Source: Oscillospiraceae bacterium
Lineage (GTDB): Bacteria; Bacillota; Clostridia; Oscillospirales; Oscillospiraceae
Direction: 5' to 3'
Assembly (NCBI GenBank): GCA_020025295.1
Contig: JAHHSJ010000017.1
Coordinates: 1 to 36,504 of the forward strand
DNA length: 36,504 nucleotides
Part shown: piece by piece, positions 1 to 7,463 of the stretch
Layout of the letters: each line of letters starts with the position of its first letter
How positions within the stretch are numbered: the first letter of the stretch is position 1
Translations under genes and position numbers: made by a program
The notes under the pieces: model-generated
Told to the model about the DNA's origin: nothing
Seen by the model: only the letters and a program-made list of their open reading frames with translations
The model's database searches: none

Positions 1-664
1 CACGGCTGCCCCAGCCGGCACTGAAGCGTCCCCACAGAGTGGAGGCAGCGGACAGCAGCACATTGCCGATGCCCACGATCTTGTCGCTGGAGAGCCAGCC
101 CGTACGAAACGCATTCCAAAGCCCTATGGGGGAATCCAGCAGCGTGGCGCCGATACCCAGCACCAGACCGCCCATACCGCTCCATGCGCCGAAGATGGGG
201 TTCCAGAGATGCTCACGCACCCAGTCTCCCACATTGCCCATAGCGGTTTTCAGCGACTGGGTAAAGCTTTCCCACCAGCCGCCGCCGCAGCGAAGGCCAC
301 TGTCCTTGAACTGCGCCACACCCACCGTCAGATCCGCCCAGACATCCTTGAATATACTGCGATCCGGCAGATGAAAGCGGCGTTTGATGTCGTACAGCTC
401 CGTGGGTCCGGTTTTCACCTTGTGGCGACTGCTGTGACCTCGGCCGGTACTGACGGTTTTCTCCTTCAGCCGATTGATTTCGTCGAATCGCATCAGGGTG
501 GCCAGCTGTTTGGTCACCTTGGTGGCCTGCCGCACAGCCCGGGTGGCGCTTTTGTTCACCGCCGCCACGGAAAACAGGCGGCGCTCCACGCCTCCGGCCG
601 CCTTATGGACGCTGTTGATGATTTCCTTCGCCCGTTCCGGGCTGATGCTGCTCTGTGTCTTCAT
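1..664 (-). CDS. Phage tail tape measure protein, N-terminal part (runs off the window)
   Basis: The frame is open from an ATG at 664 to the left edge, giving 221 codons of a longer protein. A good ribosome binding site (AAAGGAGAG) lies 5 bases before the ATG. The protein begins MKTQSSISPERAKEI. It then has a basic helical stretch, and from about residue 120 a Trp/Gly-rich segment with hydrophobic runs (GLVLGIGATLL). This resembles the start of tape measure proteins, which set tail length and often carry membrane-active segments. The call rests mainly on position: it is the gene directly after the two tail assembly chaperones, where siphoviruses encode the tape measure. Its start overlaps the end of the upstream gene by about 60 bases, so translation is probably coupled. 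Another large tail protein is possible. Confidence 0.6.
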   Translation of the reverse strand, partial: MKTQSSISPERAKEIINSVHKAAGGVERRLFSVAAVNKSATRAVRQATKVTKQLATLMRFDEINRLKEKTVSTGRGHSSRHKVKTGPTELYDIKRRFHLPDRSIFKDVWADLTVGVAQFKDSGLRCGGGWWESFTQSLKTAMGNVGDWVREHLWNPIFGAWSGMGGLVLGIGATLLDSPIGLWNAFRTGWLSSDKIVGIGNVLLSAASTLWGRFSAGWGSR

Positions 665-977
665 GTTCTCTCTCCTTTCCCCGGTTCTGCGCCGCAAGGC
701 GCTCCATCATGCTCCGATAGCGGCTCAGCCGCAGTTCGTGCAGCTCTTCCTCGCTCCAAAAGGGGAAGGCTTCCTCCACCGCAGGCAGGCTCTGTCCGGA
801 CAGTGCCTGCGCCGTAAGCACCGCATGACGGTAGGCGATGAGGGAAAGCTGCTGCAGCCATCTCCGCTGCCGCAGCTCCGCCCGGGTCATCCGCTCCTGC
901 AGCTCCCCGAAGGTGAGCTGCTCTCCCTCTTCCTCGCCCAGTGCTGCCGCTTCCAGCAGCAATTCCTCCTCGGTCAC
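603..977 (-). CDS. Phage tail assembly chaperone, second (gpT-like) protein
   Basis: This 124-residue protein is acidic at the start, with the run TEEELLLEAAALGEEEGEQ, and Arg/Glu-rich and helical afterwards. It has the segment ELRLSRYRSMMERLAAQNR, typical of the second tail chaperone encoded before the tape measure. The start codon is GTG, and GTGA overlaps the stop of the upstream gene, so translation is coupled by termination and re-initiation. In many siphoviruses the two products are made by a programmed frameshift instead. I see no X-XXY-YYZ slippery heptamer at this junction. The last 20 or so residues overlap the tape measure start in another frame. The identification comes from gene order and composition, not from a conserved motif. 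Confidence 0.6.
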   Translation of the reverse strand: MTEEELLLEAAALGEEEGEQLTFGELQERMTRAELRQRRWLQQLSLIAYRHAVLTAQALSGQSLPAVEEAFPFWSEEELHELRLSRYRSMMERLAAQNRGKEREHEDTEQHQPGTGEGNHQQRP

Positions 978-1357
978 GCCTCCTCCAGCGATGCGAAGGC
1001 GGTATCGTAGGCGTGCAGCACGGTTTCCGTGAGGGTGTCCGCCTGTTCTCTGGTCAGCAGACCGGATTCTGCCGCCAGATCAAAGGTCAGCGCCGTAAAG
1101 ACCGCCTGACCCTGCCAGCCCTCATCCACCAGCAGGTCGTACAGCTCTGCGCCGTCGGTGACGGAGTTTTCGTTGCCCTCCCAGTTCAGGCACTGGGTCA
1201 GCAGGCTGCAAAAGCGCTCGCTGTCTGCCGCAGCCGAAACCAGAAAGGGCATAATTTCCTCGTCCCACTCCTTGCGGAGGGCACGCTGACCGGCCATGGT
1301 GAGCCGCAGCTGCACCTCCTCCCCTCCCACTCGGAGGGTGTACACATGCTTTTTCAT
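974..1357 (-). CDS. Phage tail assembly chaperone, first (gpG-like) protein
   Basis: The product has 127 residues and begins MKKHVYTLRVGGEEVQLRLT, a beta-rich start typical of Firmicutes phage tail chaperones. It continues with an alpha-helical, acidic segment that includes a Leu/Cys-rich helix around residues 50-60. Proteins of this class bind the tape measure and help the tail tube polymerise around it. The gene lies between the tail tube gene and a second chaperone, as in lambda-like and SPP1-like tails. A short gap separates it from the tail tube gene and a 4-base overlap joins it to the second chaperone. The assignment is by context plus general resemblance. Confidence 0.6.
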   Translation of the reverse strand: MKKHVYTLRVGGEEVQLRLTMAGQRALRKEWDEEIMPFLVSAAADSERFCSLLTQCLNWEGNENSVTDGAELYDLLVDEGWQGQAVFTALTFDLAAESGLLTREQADTLTETVLHAYDTAFASLEEA

Positions 1358-1371
1358 CTTTGCCGCACCTC

Positions 1372-1779
1372 TCAGACAGGATCGGTGACCGTCCAGTCAC
1401 TCTGGAGACTCAGATTCAGCTTAGCGGAGATCAGTTCGTCCACCTTGGCGCCGCTGACCATCACGGAAACATAGCCGGTGGTGGCAAACTTGGTCTTGTC
1501 GGGGAAGGTAACCTCCAGTGCCACGGGACTGCCGGCATCCTGAAGCTTTTTCAGGCGGCGGTAGTCGCTGTCGGGGGTGGAATTATCAAAGAGGAAGGTC
1601 ACCTCAAAGGCCTTGGTCTCCTGTACGCCGGGGACGCTCTTCTTCATGGTGTCCTTCATGCAGGTGGCGTCCAGCTCGGAGGGAGAGGCGCCGATGTCGC
1701 CGATGTCGGTGACATAGTTAAGGGAGAAGTCCCCCACCTTCACATCCAGTCCGATGGTGGAAATACCCTGAGTTGCCAT
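1372..1779 (-). CDS. Phage major tail tube protein
   Basis: This 135-residue protein begins MATQGISTIGLDVKVGDFSL and is rich in beta strands. It contains KAFEVTFLFDN, SPVALEVTFPDKTKF and ATTGYVSVMVSG. This pattern is typical of siphovirus tail tube proteins, which stack as hexameric rings around the tape measure. I chose the ATG at 1779 because AAAGG lies 9-10 bases before it; a TTG two codons upstream is also open but lies closer to that site. The gene sits between the tail terminator and the tail chaperones, which is the expected order. The length fits the smaller tube proteins of Firmicutes phages. Confidence 0.72.
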   Translation of the reverse strand: MATQGISTIGLDVKVGDFSLNYVTDIGDIGASPSELDATCMKDTMKKSVPGVQETKAFEVTFLFDNSTPDSDYRRLKKLQDAGSPVALEVTFPDKTKFATTGYVSVMVSGAKVDELISAKLNLSLQSDWTVTDPV

Positions 1780-1793
1780 ATTCAATCATCCTT

Positions 1794-2177
1794 TCATTCA
1801 TCCACAAGGCGCAGAAAGCGCTTGTCGATTTTTCTTCCGAATCGGAAGGTTTTGGTGTAGTTCTGTCCGTCAAATTTGTCGGGCGAGGCGTAGCTGCGGC
1901 GCAGACCCAGTGCAATGAGGGCCTCATTGACTCCCTGACACAGGGTTTGCAGCTGATCCATATCCTCTGCCAGCACCGTCACCTCAAAGGAGAAGGCGTC
2001 CACCACCGGACAGTCGGTGCTGACATTGCTCCACTCCCGCCAGACCACCAGAGGGGCGGAAAAGCTCCCTCTGGCAAAGCCCCGACGCAGGGTGAAGGGT
2101 ACGCCGCAGTCAATGCGCTCCAACGCCTGCTTGATTGCAGGGGAAACATCGCAGAGCATAGTTTCACATGGTTTCAT
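1794..2177 (-). CDS. Phage tail terminator / minor tail completion protein
   Basis: The product has 127 residues and starts MKPCETMLCDVSPAIKQAL. The sequence APLVVWREWSNVSTDCPVVDAF is followed by an alternating strand/helix part with MDQLQTLCQGVNEALIALGL. This layout, a short helix, then a beta sheet, then a late helix, is seen in tail terminator proteins that cap the tail tube and join it to the head. The evidence for this exact role is its place between head closure and tail tube genes. A GAGGTG ribosome binding site precedes the ATG. It is separated by 14 bases from the tail tube gene. Confidence 0.55.
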   Translation of the reverse strand: MKPCETMLCDVSPAIKQALERIDCGVPFTLRRGFARGSFSAPLVVWREWSNVSTDCPVVDAFSFEVTVLAEDMDQLQTLCQGVNEALIALGLRRSYASPDKFDGQNYTKTFRFGRKIDKRFLRLVDE

Positions 2178-2188
2178 TCCCGTTCACC

Positions 2189-2548
2189 TCACTGAATCCG
2201 TCCGAGCAGGAGTCTGCGGTGCTGGGGCCATGGGTGGATGGCTCGCACCTCCCATACCTCATCCCCCAGCTTCAGCCGGTCAAAGGGGGCCAGCTCCACA
2301 TCGCCCCGGACAAAGCCCTCCAGCACGCCGCCGCCCTCTTCACCGGAAAGCTCGGTGCGAAAACCGGAGCTGCCCACCTGTCCGGTAGGATTCCAGCCCC
2401 GTGGGAACTGAAAGCTCCCCACCGCCGCCCCGTCAGAGTGGGTCATGTCGTAGACCGCCTTCTCGTTGCCCAGGCTGTCCTGTTCCGTGCGCCGACGGTA
2501 AATCAGGGCCGTCTGCTGCCAGAGTTTTGGGGGTTCTCGGAACTTCAT
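2189..2548 (-). CDS. Phage head closure / head-tail joining protein
   Basis: This protein of 119 residues begins MKFREPPKLWQQTALIYRRR. It has a small beta-barrel pattern: WQQTALIYRRRTEQDSLGN, then DGAAVGSFQFP, FVRGDVELAPFDRLKLGDEVWEVRAI and the end HPWPQHRRLLLGRIQ. The DRLKLGDEVWEV segment is typical of head closure (stopper) proteins, which seal the DNA-filled head before tail joining. The ATG overlaps the TGA of the upstream connector gene (ATGA), so the two are translationally coupled. A longer open frame upstream of this ATG lies over the connector gene and was ignored. Confidence 0.62.
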   Translation of the reverse strand: MKFREPPKLWQQTALIYRRRTEQDSLGNEKAVYDMTHSDGAAVGSFQFPRGWNPTGQVGSSGFRTELSGEEGGGVLEGFVRGDVELAPFDRLKLGDEVWEVRAIHPWPQHRRLLLGRIQ

Positions 2549-2898
2549 CGCTGATTCGCCCCCCGAATCTGCACCTTGCGGTGTCGGGCAAGGCTGCGCA
2601 GCAGCGCCTCGGTCCCCTCCCGGAATTCCTCCGGCGTGTAGTAGCTCTCGCTCTGGGAAAGCTGGCCCTCGGTGTAGCTCTGGCTCTTCTTGCCGCCGCC
2701 CGTTTGCAGGTACTTCAGTCCTGCCAGCTCCACCAGCAGGCAGAGGGCGTACTCCGGCAGGACGGTTTCCCCCAGATAGCGGAGAATTTCCTCTTCTGCC
2801 GCTTCCAGCACATCCCGCAGACGCTCTTCTTCCTCCTGCCCCACGCCCAGACTCCGGCGGAGTCTGGGCAGGGCGGCGGCGTACTGCTCCGCCGTCAT
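2545..2898 (-). CDS. Phage head-tail connector protein (gp6-like adaptor)
   Basis: The product has 117 residues, is almost wholly helical and starts MTAEQYAAALPRLRRSLGVG. It has an acidic helix EEERLRDVLEAAEEEILRYL and then a hydrophobic helix with ALCLLVELAGLKYLQTGG. The end is SYYTPEEFREGTEALLRSLARHRK. Such a four-helix protein immediately after the major capsid gene is the usual head-tail connector that binds the portal ring. It lies 2 bases after the capsid stop and overlaps the next gene by 4 bases. The assignment comes from position, size and helical content. Confidence 0.65.
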   Translation of the reverse strand: MTAEQYAAALPRLRRSLGVGQEEEERLRDVLEAAEEEILRYLGETVLPEYALCLLVELAGLKYLQTGGGKKSQSYTEGQLSQSESYYTPEEFREGTEALLRSLARHRKVQIRGANQR

Positions 2899-2900
2899 TC

Positions 2901-3737
2901 TCAGGCACCGGGCTTGGTGCACTTCAGCACAGCCAGAGCCGCAGGCTGAGTGACCTTTGCGCCGTACACATGCAGACCCTTCACCGCGTCGGCAAAGTTC
3001 TTCTCCAGACGGTATGCCTCCAGCTCCACCAGCTGCTCGGCATAGGAGCCGGCGGCGTTGGTACCGGCAATGACGGAGTAGGTGCCGGCACTGGAAGGCA
3101 CATTGTTGCTCAGGTGGATGCGGAAGCCGGCGGCGTCGCCGACCCAGCCGCCCTGCAAAATGGCCTGATTGTAGCCGGTGCCGTTGCCCACAAAGCGGGG
3201 GTCCTTCAGCAGCAGGCCGTGGAACCAAGGGGGAATGACCACCCAGCGGCCCATCATGGGCACATTGTTCTCGTTCAGGCGCACGCCCAGATCCACCAGA
3301 TAGTCATAGGCGTTCTCGGCGGTCAGGGCATCGGCGGTGATGGTGTTCTCCGCCTTGGCACCGGTGAGCAGCAGATTGGCCAGATAGCAGTCCACCACAT
3401 CGTTGATGCCATAGCTGGCTCGCTGCATGGCAGCGTCCACCACCTTGGGGTTGGACTGGGCGTTGTCGATGTCCTTGATCTGGAAGTTGAAATACTTGGC
3501 CTGATCGATCTTCAGGTCCATTCGGGTGCTGTCCAGCTCCTCAGGGGCGGCGATTTCCACGCCGGTGTAGTCCTTGATCTGGATGTCGCCGATCTGGTTG
3601 ATATGCACCGTGTCACCATAGGCACGAATGTCGCCCTCGTAGTCACGGTTCATCAGTGCGGCGTAGACATGGGCCTTGTCCAGATGCTCCAGCAGTCTGG
3701 CGGACCAGACCTCAGGAATAAAGTTTGCAAATGCCAT
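2901..3737 (-). CDS. Phage major capsid protein (P22 coat-like)
   Basis: This 278-residue protein starts MAFANFIPEVWSARLLEHLD, a start widely seen in HK97-fold coat proteins of the P22 coat-like group. Further features fit: DYEGDIRAYGDTVHINQIGD, then the strand IQIKDYTG, then the ASYGINDVVDCYLANLLL helix (the spine region) and RWVVIPPWFHGLLLKDPRF. The last is typical of the A domain of these coat proteins. The gene follows the scaffold by 7 bases, as expected because the two proteins co-assemble the procapsid. The frame is intact, unlike the portal and terminase upstream. Confidence 0.88.
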   Translation of the reverse strand: MAFANFIPEVWSARLLEHLDKAHVYAALMNRDYEGDIRAYGDTVHINQIGDIQIKDYTGVEIAAPEELDSTRMDLKIDQAKYFNFQIKDIDNAQSNPKVVDAAMQRASYGINDVVDCYLANLLLTGAKAENTITADALTAENAYDYLVDLGVRLNENNVPMMGRWVVIPPWFHGLLLKDPRFVGNGTGYNQAILQGGWVGDAAGFRIHLSNNVPSSAGTYSVIAGTNAAGSYAEQLVELEAYRLEKNFADAVKGLHVYGAKVTQPAALAVLKCTKPGA

Positions 3738-3744
3738 TTTTCAT

Positions 3745-4275
3745 TCATCCTTTCAGTGTGTTCTGAATTTCCGCCCAATGGGCGTTGATCTCCCGGGGGC
3801 TCATACCCCGGATGGTGTCCAGATCCATGGCAGGTCCGGCGGCAGGCTGGGTGGGGACGGGATTGCCCATGCGTGCGGTCACGGTATCGCTGACCGCCTC
3901 ACGAAATGCCGATTCAAACTGACCGACCCGCTCCATGCTCTCTTCCCTGGTGTTCCCGGTGAGCCAGCCTGCGAAGCGAGCCAGCAGTCCCAGCTCAACC
4001 AGCTGATCTGCCACCTCCACCTGACGCATACGGCGCTCATAATCCGCCTCTCTCGTCTCCAGCGCACGCTTTTCTTCCTCCAGCGCCTGACGAGCCTCCG
4101 TTTCCACGGTCTGCCGATGTTCCTCCAGCGCTGCCGCCTGCTCCCGTTCCCAGTTGGCCCGGGCCGTCTGCAGCGCCTTGTCCACCTTCTTGTCGAAGGC
4201 GGACTGATAGCTTCGGTTTTCCCGCAGCAGGTCATCCAAGGTGACCTCTTCCTGCTCTACCAGTTCTTCTTCCAT
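3745..4275 (-). CDS. Phage capsid scaffolding protein
   Basis: The product has 176 residues. The first 110 or so are highly charged and coiled-coil-like, with Glu/Arg/Gln/Ala-rich repeats such as QAAALEEHRQTVETEARQ and LETREADYERRMRQ. A more hydrophobic core follows (VADQLVELGLLARFAGWL), and the C-terminal end, after a Pro/Ala linker, is LDTIRGMSPREINAHW. This matches scaffolding proteins of Firmicutes siphoviruses, whose C-terminal helix binds the coat protein during procapsid assembly. It sits between portal and capsid. The short gap to the portal gene (4276-4331) holds a GC-rich hairpin around 4296-4321 with no T tract. No minor capsid (MuF-like) gene lies between portal and scaffold. Confidence 0.75.
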   Translation of the reverse strand: MEEELVEQEEVTLDDLLRENRSYQSAFDKKVDKALQTARANWEREQAAALEEHRQTVETEARQALEEEKRALETREADYERRMRQVEVADQLVELGLLARFAGWLTGNTREESMERVGQFESAFREAVSDTVTARMGNPVPTQPAAGPAMDLDTIRGMSPREINAHWAEIQNTLKG

Positions 4276-4331
4276 GGTCTTTCTCCTTTCTATCCCGCCC
4301 CGTCCTTTGGTCCGGGGCGATCTATACCGAA

Positions 4332-5657
4332 TTATTCTTCCGCCTGTCCTTCCTTGCGGCGGCGCATGATCTCAGCCGCTTCTGCCGGGTCGCTGATGAA
4401 CCACAGCTGGCTCAGCAGGGTCTGATCGTCCACGATCCCCTGCAGCTTGCACACCAGATCCACACGCTCGCCCTCGTTGATGGGCAGGTTGGGGGTGAAA
4501 ATGACGTCCACCTGAGTGTGATCCACCACAGGCATCACACCCCGTACCACCAGTTCGTGGTTATAAAGCGCCATACGCTCCCGGAGGCCACGCTCCATGC
4601 GGCGCATCTTGCGGCCCACCAGCTGATCCATCGCCAGCATCTTCAGCTTCAGCGCCTGACCGGAGGAATTGCCGGAAAACTGCTCGTCGGACATATCTAC
4701 CGTGAGGGTCATCTTATGGATTTCCCGCACCAGCGCATCCGCCAGCACCTGCACCTCCGACTCGTTGAATGTTTTCTGGATGTACTCCGCACGGGCGTCC
4801 AGCGGTGCGCCGTCGATGAACTTTTCCACCGCCAGACGGCGTTCATCGTCCTCCGCCAGCGTCATGCCGAAGAACACCAGCAAGGCGTCCACGAACTTCT
4901 TCTTGTCCGTCAGGCGGGCGCTCATCAGCGCGTCGTAGGCGTCAATGAGAGAGAGAATCTGCTCAAAATCGCCCTGTCGCTCGTCGTTGTTGGCGTAGTC
5001 GATCATGGGAACGGCCCCGAACCAGTGATAGCGCACCTCGCCCACCGGGACAAACTGGCCGCCGTTCAAATCGGAGCAGATATAGTCCTTTGCGGTGCGG
5101 TCGGTGTAGACAGTGACGAAGTAAGAAAGCTCACCGGAGAGCTTTCTGCGCTTCTCTCAGATCAGGCCGAACAGCTTGGCGTGCTCCACCGTGTTGTCCT
5201 TCACCAAAATGCCGCTTCTGGGGTCGATCACCGCAGAGGCCGGGCCGGGATGCTCCCCGGCGGTGGAATAGCACAGCTCCAGACAGTCGCCCATGACGCC
5301 CATGGTCTTGCCGATGGTGAGGTCCGCCTCCTGCACCTGTGCCTGATCGTAGCAGTGGATGAGCGGCGTCAAATCGATCTTGCGGCCCAGCGCATCCGTC
5401 TGGTTGGCGTCATACTTCACCGGGTGGCTCAGGTAGTAGCCCAAGGCAATGTCCACCACATACTTGGCGTAGTTCACCACCACCTGCACCTCATCTCGTC
5501 CGGCAGGCGTCGGCAAGGTGTGCTGGCCCAGATAGTAGCGCCACAGCTTGTCGTAGCGTCCGGCGGCCTGCTCCCCCTTGCGGATGAGGCTGCGGAGCAC
5601 CTCGGACGGCACTCGCTCCACATCCGGCACTTCCGAACGATCCAAATATAAAATCAT
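4332..5657 (-). pseudogene. Phage portal protein (SPP1 gp6-like), interrupted by an in-frame TGA
   Basis: One frame of 442 codons runs from ATG 5657 to a TAA at 4332, broken only by a TGA at 5157-5159. The first part (166 residues) begins MILYLDRSEVPDVERVPSE and has VNYAKYVVDIALGYYLSHPVKY, typical of SPP1-type portals. The second part contains EVRYHWFGAVPMIDYANNDERQGDFEQI. It continues with IDAYDALMSARLTDKKKF and GNSSGQALKLKMLAMDQL, a characteristic portal stretch. In the same frame after the TGA the codons give EKRRKLSGELSYFVTVYTD, a sensible continuation. The portal is the dodecameric ring for DNA entry. Other phage genes here end in TGA, so recoding is unlikely. The cause could be a CGA-to-TGA change, another point change or a sequencing error. 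An AAGGAGG lies upstream of the start. Confidence 0.85.
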
Positions 5658-5686
5658 TTCCTTTTCTTTCCTCCTTGTTTCCCGCT

Positions 5687-6948
5687 TCAAAGCCCTCTCG
5701 GGCGTCTGGACACCCGGGCGGAGCCTCGATAAAGCACCGTCATCACGAAATACCGCATGGCATCCATGCAGTGGTCATGCTCCTTGACCGGGCGATCCTC
5801 GCCTCGCTGGACGGAGGTTTCGTCCCAGACATAGCTGCAAAACTCCTCCTCCGTATGGATGCAGCTGCGGTGAAAGCGGATTTTGTCCTGCCGCAGCAGC
5901 TCGCCCACCGCCCGGATGCCGTCGCTGACCCGGTTATCCGCCCGCTGCACCCGGTAACCCCGGCGGCGCAGCTCGGTAATAAAGCTGGCAGCCGACGGGT
6001 CCACAATCACCGCCCGGGGCGACACCCCGGCAAGGAAGTGCTCCAGTGCGTCGGCGTACTCGCCGTCGGTCTTTTGCCGCTGGCTTTCCCGTCCGGACCA
6101 GTAATACTCCCCGGTGCAGTACCACACCCCGTCGCTGCCCCTCTGCCATTTGAGGAACACCGTGGGGTTCAGGGTACCGTAGTCCACTGACACATAGATT
6201 TCCCCGGTCAGGGGCGGAAGTGTGTCGGTCATGTGGCGTTCCTCGTGGAACATATCGTAGACCGTACCCTCTGCCGACCGCCAAAGGCCACGGATATAGC
6301 GGTCATAGAACGCCCCGGTGTACAGCCGCTCATAGCGGCGGCGCACCCCTTCATCCAGCGATGGGTTGTCCTCCATGGTGAAGTGGAGGTGGAGCACCCG
6401 GCGCTCCTCACTTTTTCCACCCACTCCCGAAAAAACCAGTGGCTTCGCCCTTCCGGGTTGCAGTTGAACCAGAACTTGCTGCCCTTGACGCTGCATCGGG
6501 CGATGGCCTGCTCCACAAAGGAACGGGGCATCAGCGCCACCTCGTCCAGCAGCACTCCGGCCAGCGTGATGCCCTGAATGAGCGCAAAGCTGCTTTCGTC
6601 CCTGCCGCCGAAGAGGTAGTAGTCGTTTTTCCGGGTGCCGCTGTACACCGTGATGCGGTTTTCGCTGCGTTTTTCCTCCACCCGGAAGATGCCCTCCACC
6701 CACTGGGGCAGCAGGTTGATGACATTGCGCCGCAAACTCTCGATGGTCTTGCCGCAGATCGCAAAGGTGCAATTTTCGTAGGCCGTCATGCTCCAGAGCA
6801 GAAAGCCCACCGTCAGACACACCGTCTTGCCGCTTCGCACTGCGCCGTCACACAGAATCCCGTCCAGCTTGCGGTATTCCTTCTGTTTCCACCAAGTCAT
6901 GGCCAGCTTTTGTTTGGGACTGAATTGCTGAAACTTCGTCGCCTTCAC
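5687..6948 (-). pseudogene. terL: Phage terminase large subunit, frameshifted
   Basis: The packaging ATPase and nuclease is split over two frames. The N-terminal part starts at GTG 6948 (VKATKFQQFSPKQKLAMTWW). It carries the Walker A site GAVRSGKT and a Walker B stretch GVLLDEVALM, then KFWFNCNPEGRSHWFFREWVEK. The C-terminal part, one frame away, continues SEERRVLHLHFTMEDNPSL. It has the RNase H-like nuclease residues in VSVDYGTLNPT and VIVDPSAASF, and ends at a TGA at 5687. The junction is a run of five A residues on the coding strand (plus-strand T run 6412-6416). A sixth A would give one frame of about 420 residues, the usual length for PBSX-type terminases. Mutation, sequencing error and ribosomal slippage are all possible. 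Confidence 0.87.
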
Positions 6949-7231
6949 CCCCTTCCCACTCTTCTCGCAGCATGGCGAAGAGATTGTTCTCCGAAGGCGG
7001 TTCCGTCTCGTCCCCCCAACGCTCCGGAACACGGTGGCTGAGCCACAGGGCAATGGCTGACACATTGGGGGCGGCCTGCTTTCTCGTCCGGGTGACCTTC
7101 TCGCCGCCCTTCTCCGAGGTCTCCCGTTTTTCTTCCGTGTACCAGTACCCGGTCGCTGCCAGAAACAGCGCCCGCTCCACCAGAGCGTTGGCCTCTGCGT
7201 CTCCGGGCAGCTTCCCCCGTGTGAAATCCAC
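6848..7231 (-). CDS. terS: Phage terminase small subunit
   Basis: This 127-residue product starts at a GTG (MDFTRGKLPGDAEANALVER) placed 6 bases after AAGGAGG. It has ALFLAATGYWYTEEKRET, then a Lys/Arg stretch, then AIALWLSHRVPERWGDE and ENNLFAMLREE. The last two elements are the usual signature of small terminase subunits of this kind (a LWL...R.PE.W block before an acidic tail). The protein recognises phage DNA and brings it to the large subunit. The last 34 codons overlap the start of terL in another frame. This overlap is longer than usual and may mean the original stop has been lost. Confidence 0.72.
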   Translation of the reverse strand: MDFTRGKLPGDAEANALVERALFLAATGYWYTEEKRETSEKGGEKVTRTRKQAAPNVSAIALWLSHRVPERWGDETEPPSENNLFAMLREEWEGGEGDEVSAIQSQTKAGHDLVETEGIPQAGRDSV

Positions 7232-7338
7232 ATCATCCCTCCTTTTTCTTCCCCGGAAACCCATCCCTCGGCCTGCCCTCTCTCGTTTCCCTTTGGCTGG
7301 GTGCGCCTGACATCCGGTGGATTTCCTGACGCTATAAT

Positions 7339-7352
7339 AGAACACTTGTTCT
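7339..7352. promoter_or_regulatory. LexA-like inverted repeat in the terS/repressor intergenic region
   Basis: AGAACA-CT-TGTTCT is an inverted repeat with the core GAAC-N4-GTTC, the pattern of the Firmicutes LexA (SOS) box. It lies in the 232-base divergent region between terS and the repressor, right next to a TATAAT at 7333-7338. It could be bound by host LexA or by the phage repressor. Function is inferred from pattern and place only. Confidence 0.5.
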
Positions 7353-7392
7353 AGTTCCGATATACAAAAAAAGAAAAATGTTGGTTCTATCG

Positions 7393-7436
7393 TTGATTTC
7401 TTCCTCTTTTTTTCGTATTCTGTATGGGAACATACA
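7393..7436 (+). promoter_or_regulatory. Repressor promoter with overlapping operator
   Basis: TTGATT (7393-7398), a 17-base spacer and TATTCT (7416-7421) form a plausible sigma-A promoter for the repressor gene. A perfect inverted repeat, TGTATG-GGAA-CATACA, covers 7421-7436, at the -10 end and the expected transcription start. A repressor bound there would block its own transcription, so this is a likely autoregulatory operator. Confidence 0.5.
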
Positions 7437-7463
7437 AACAACGCACAGAAAGGAGGGGCTTCT

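Noticed and set aside
960..985. Programmed frameshift joining the two tail chaperones
   Set aside because: No slippery heptamer at the junction; a GTGA overlap with a usable start explains the second gene.
5100..5159. Selenocysteine insertion at the portal TGA
   Set aside because: Portal proteins are not selenoproteins, and there is no convincing bacterial SECIS hairpin directly after the TGA.
4332..5657. TGA recoded as an amino acid in this phage (alternative genetic code)
   Set aside because: Other phage genes here, such as those ending at 974, 2545, 2901 and 5687, use TGA as their natural stop, and no suppressor tRNA is visible.
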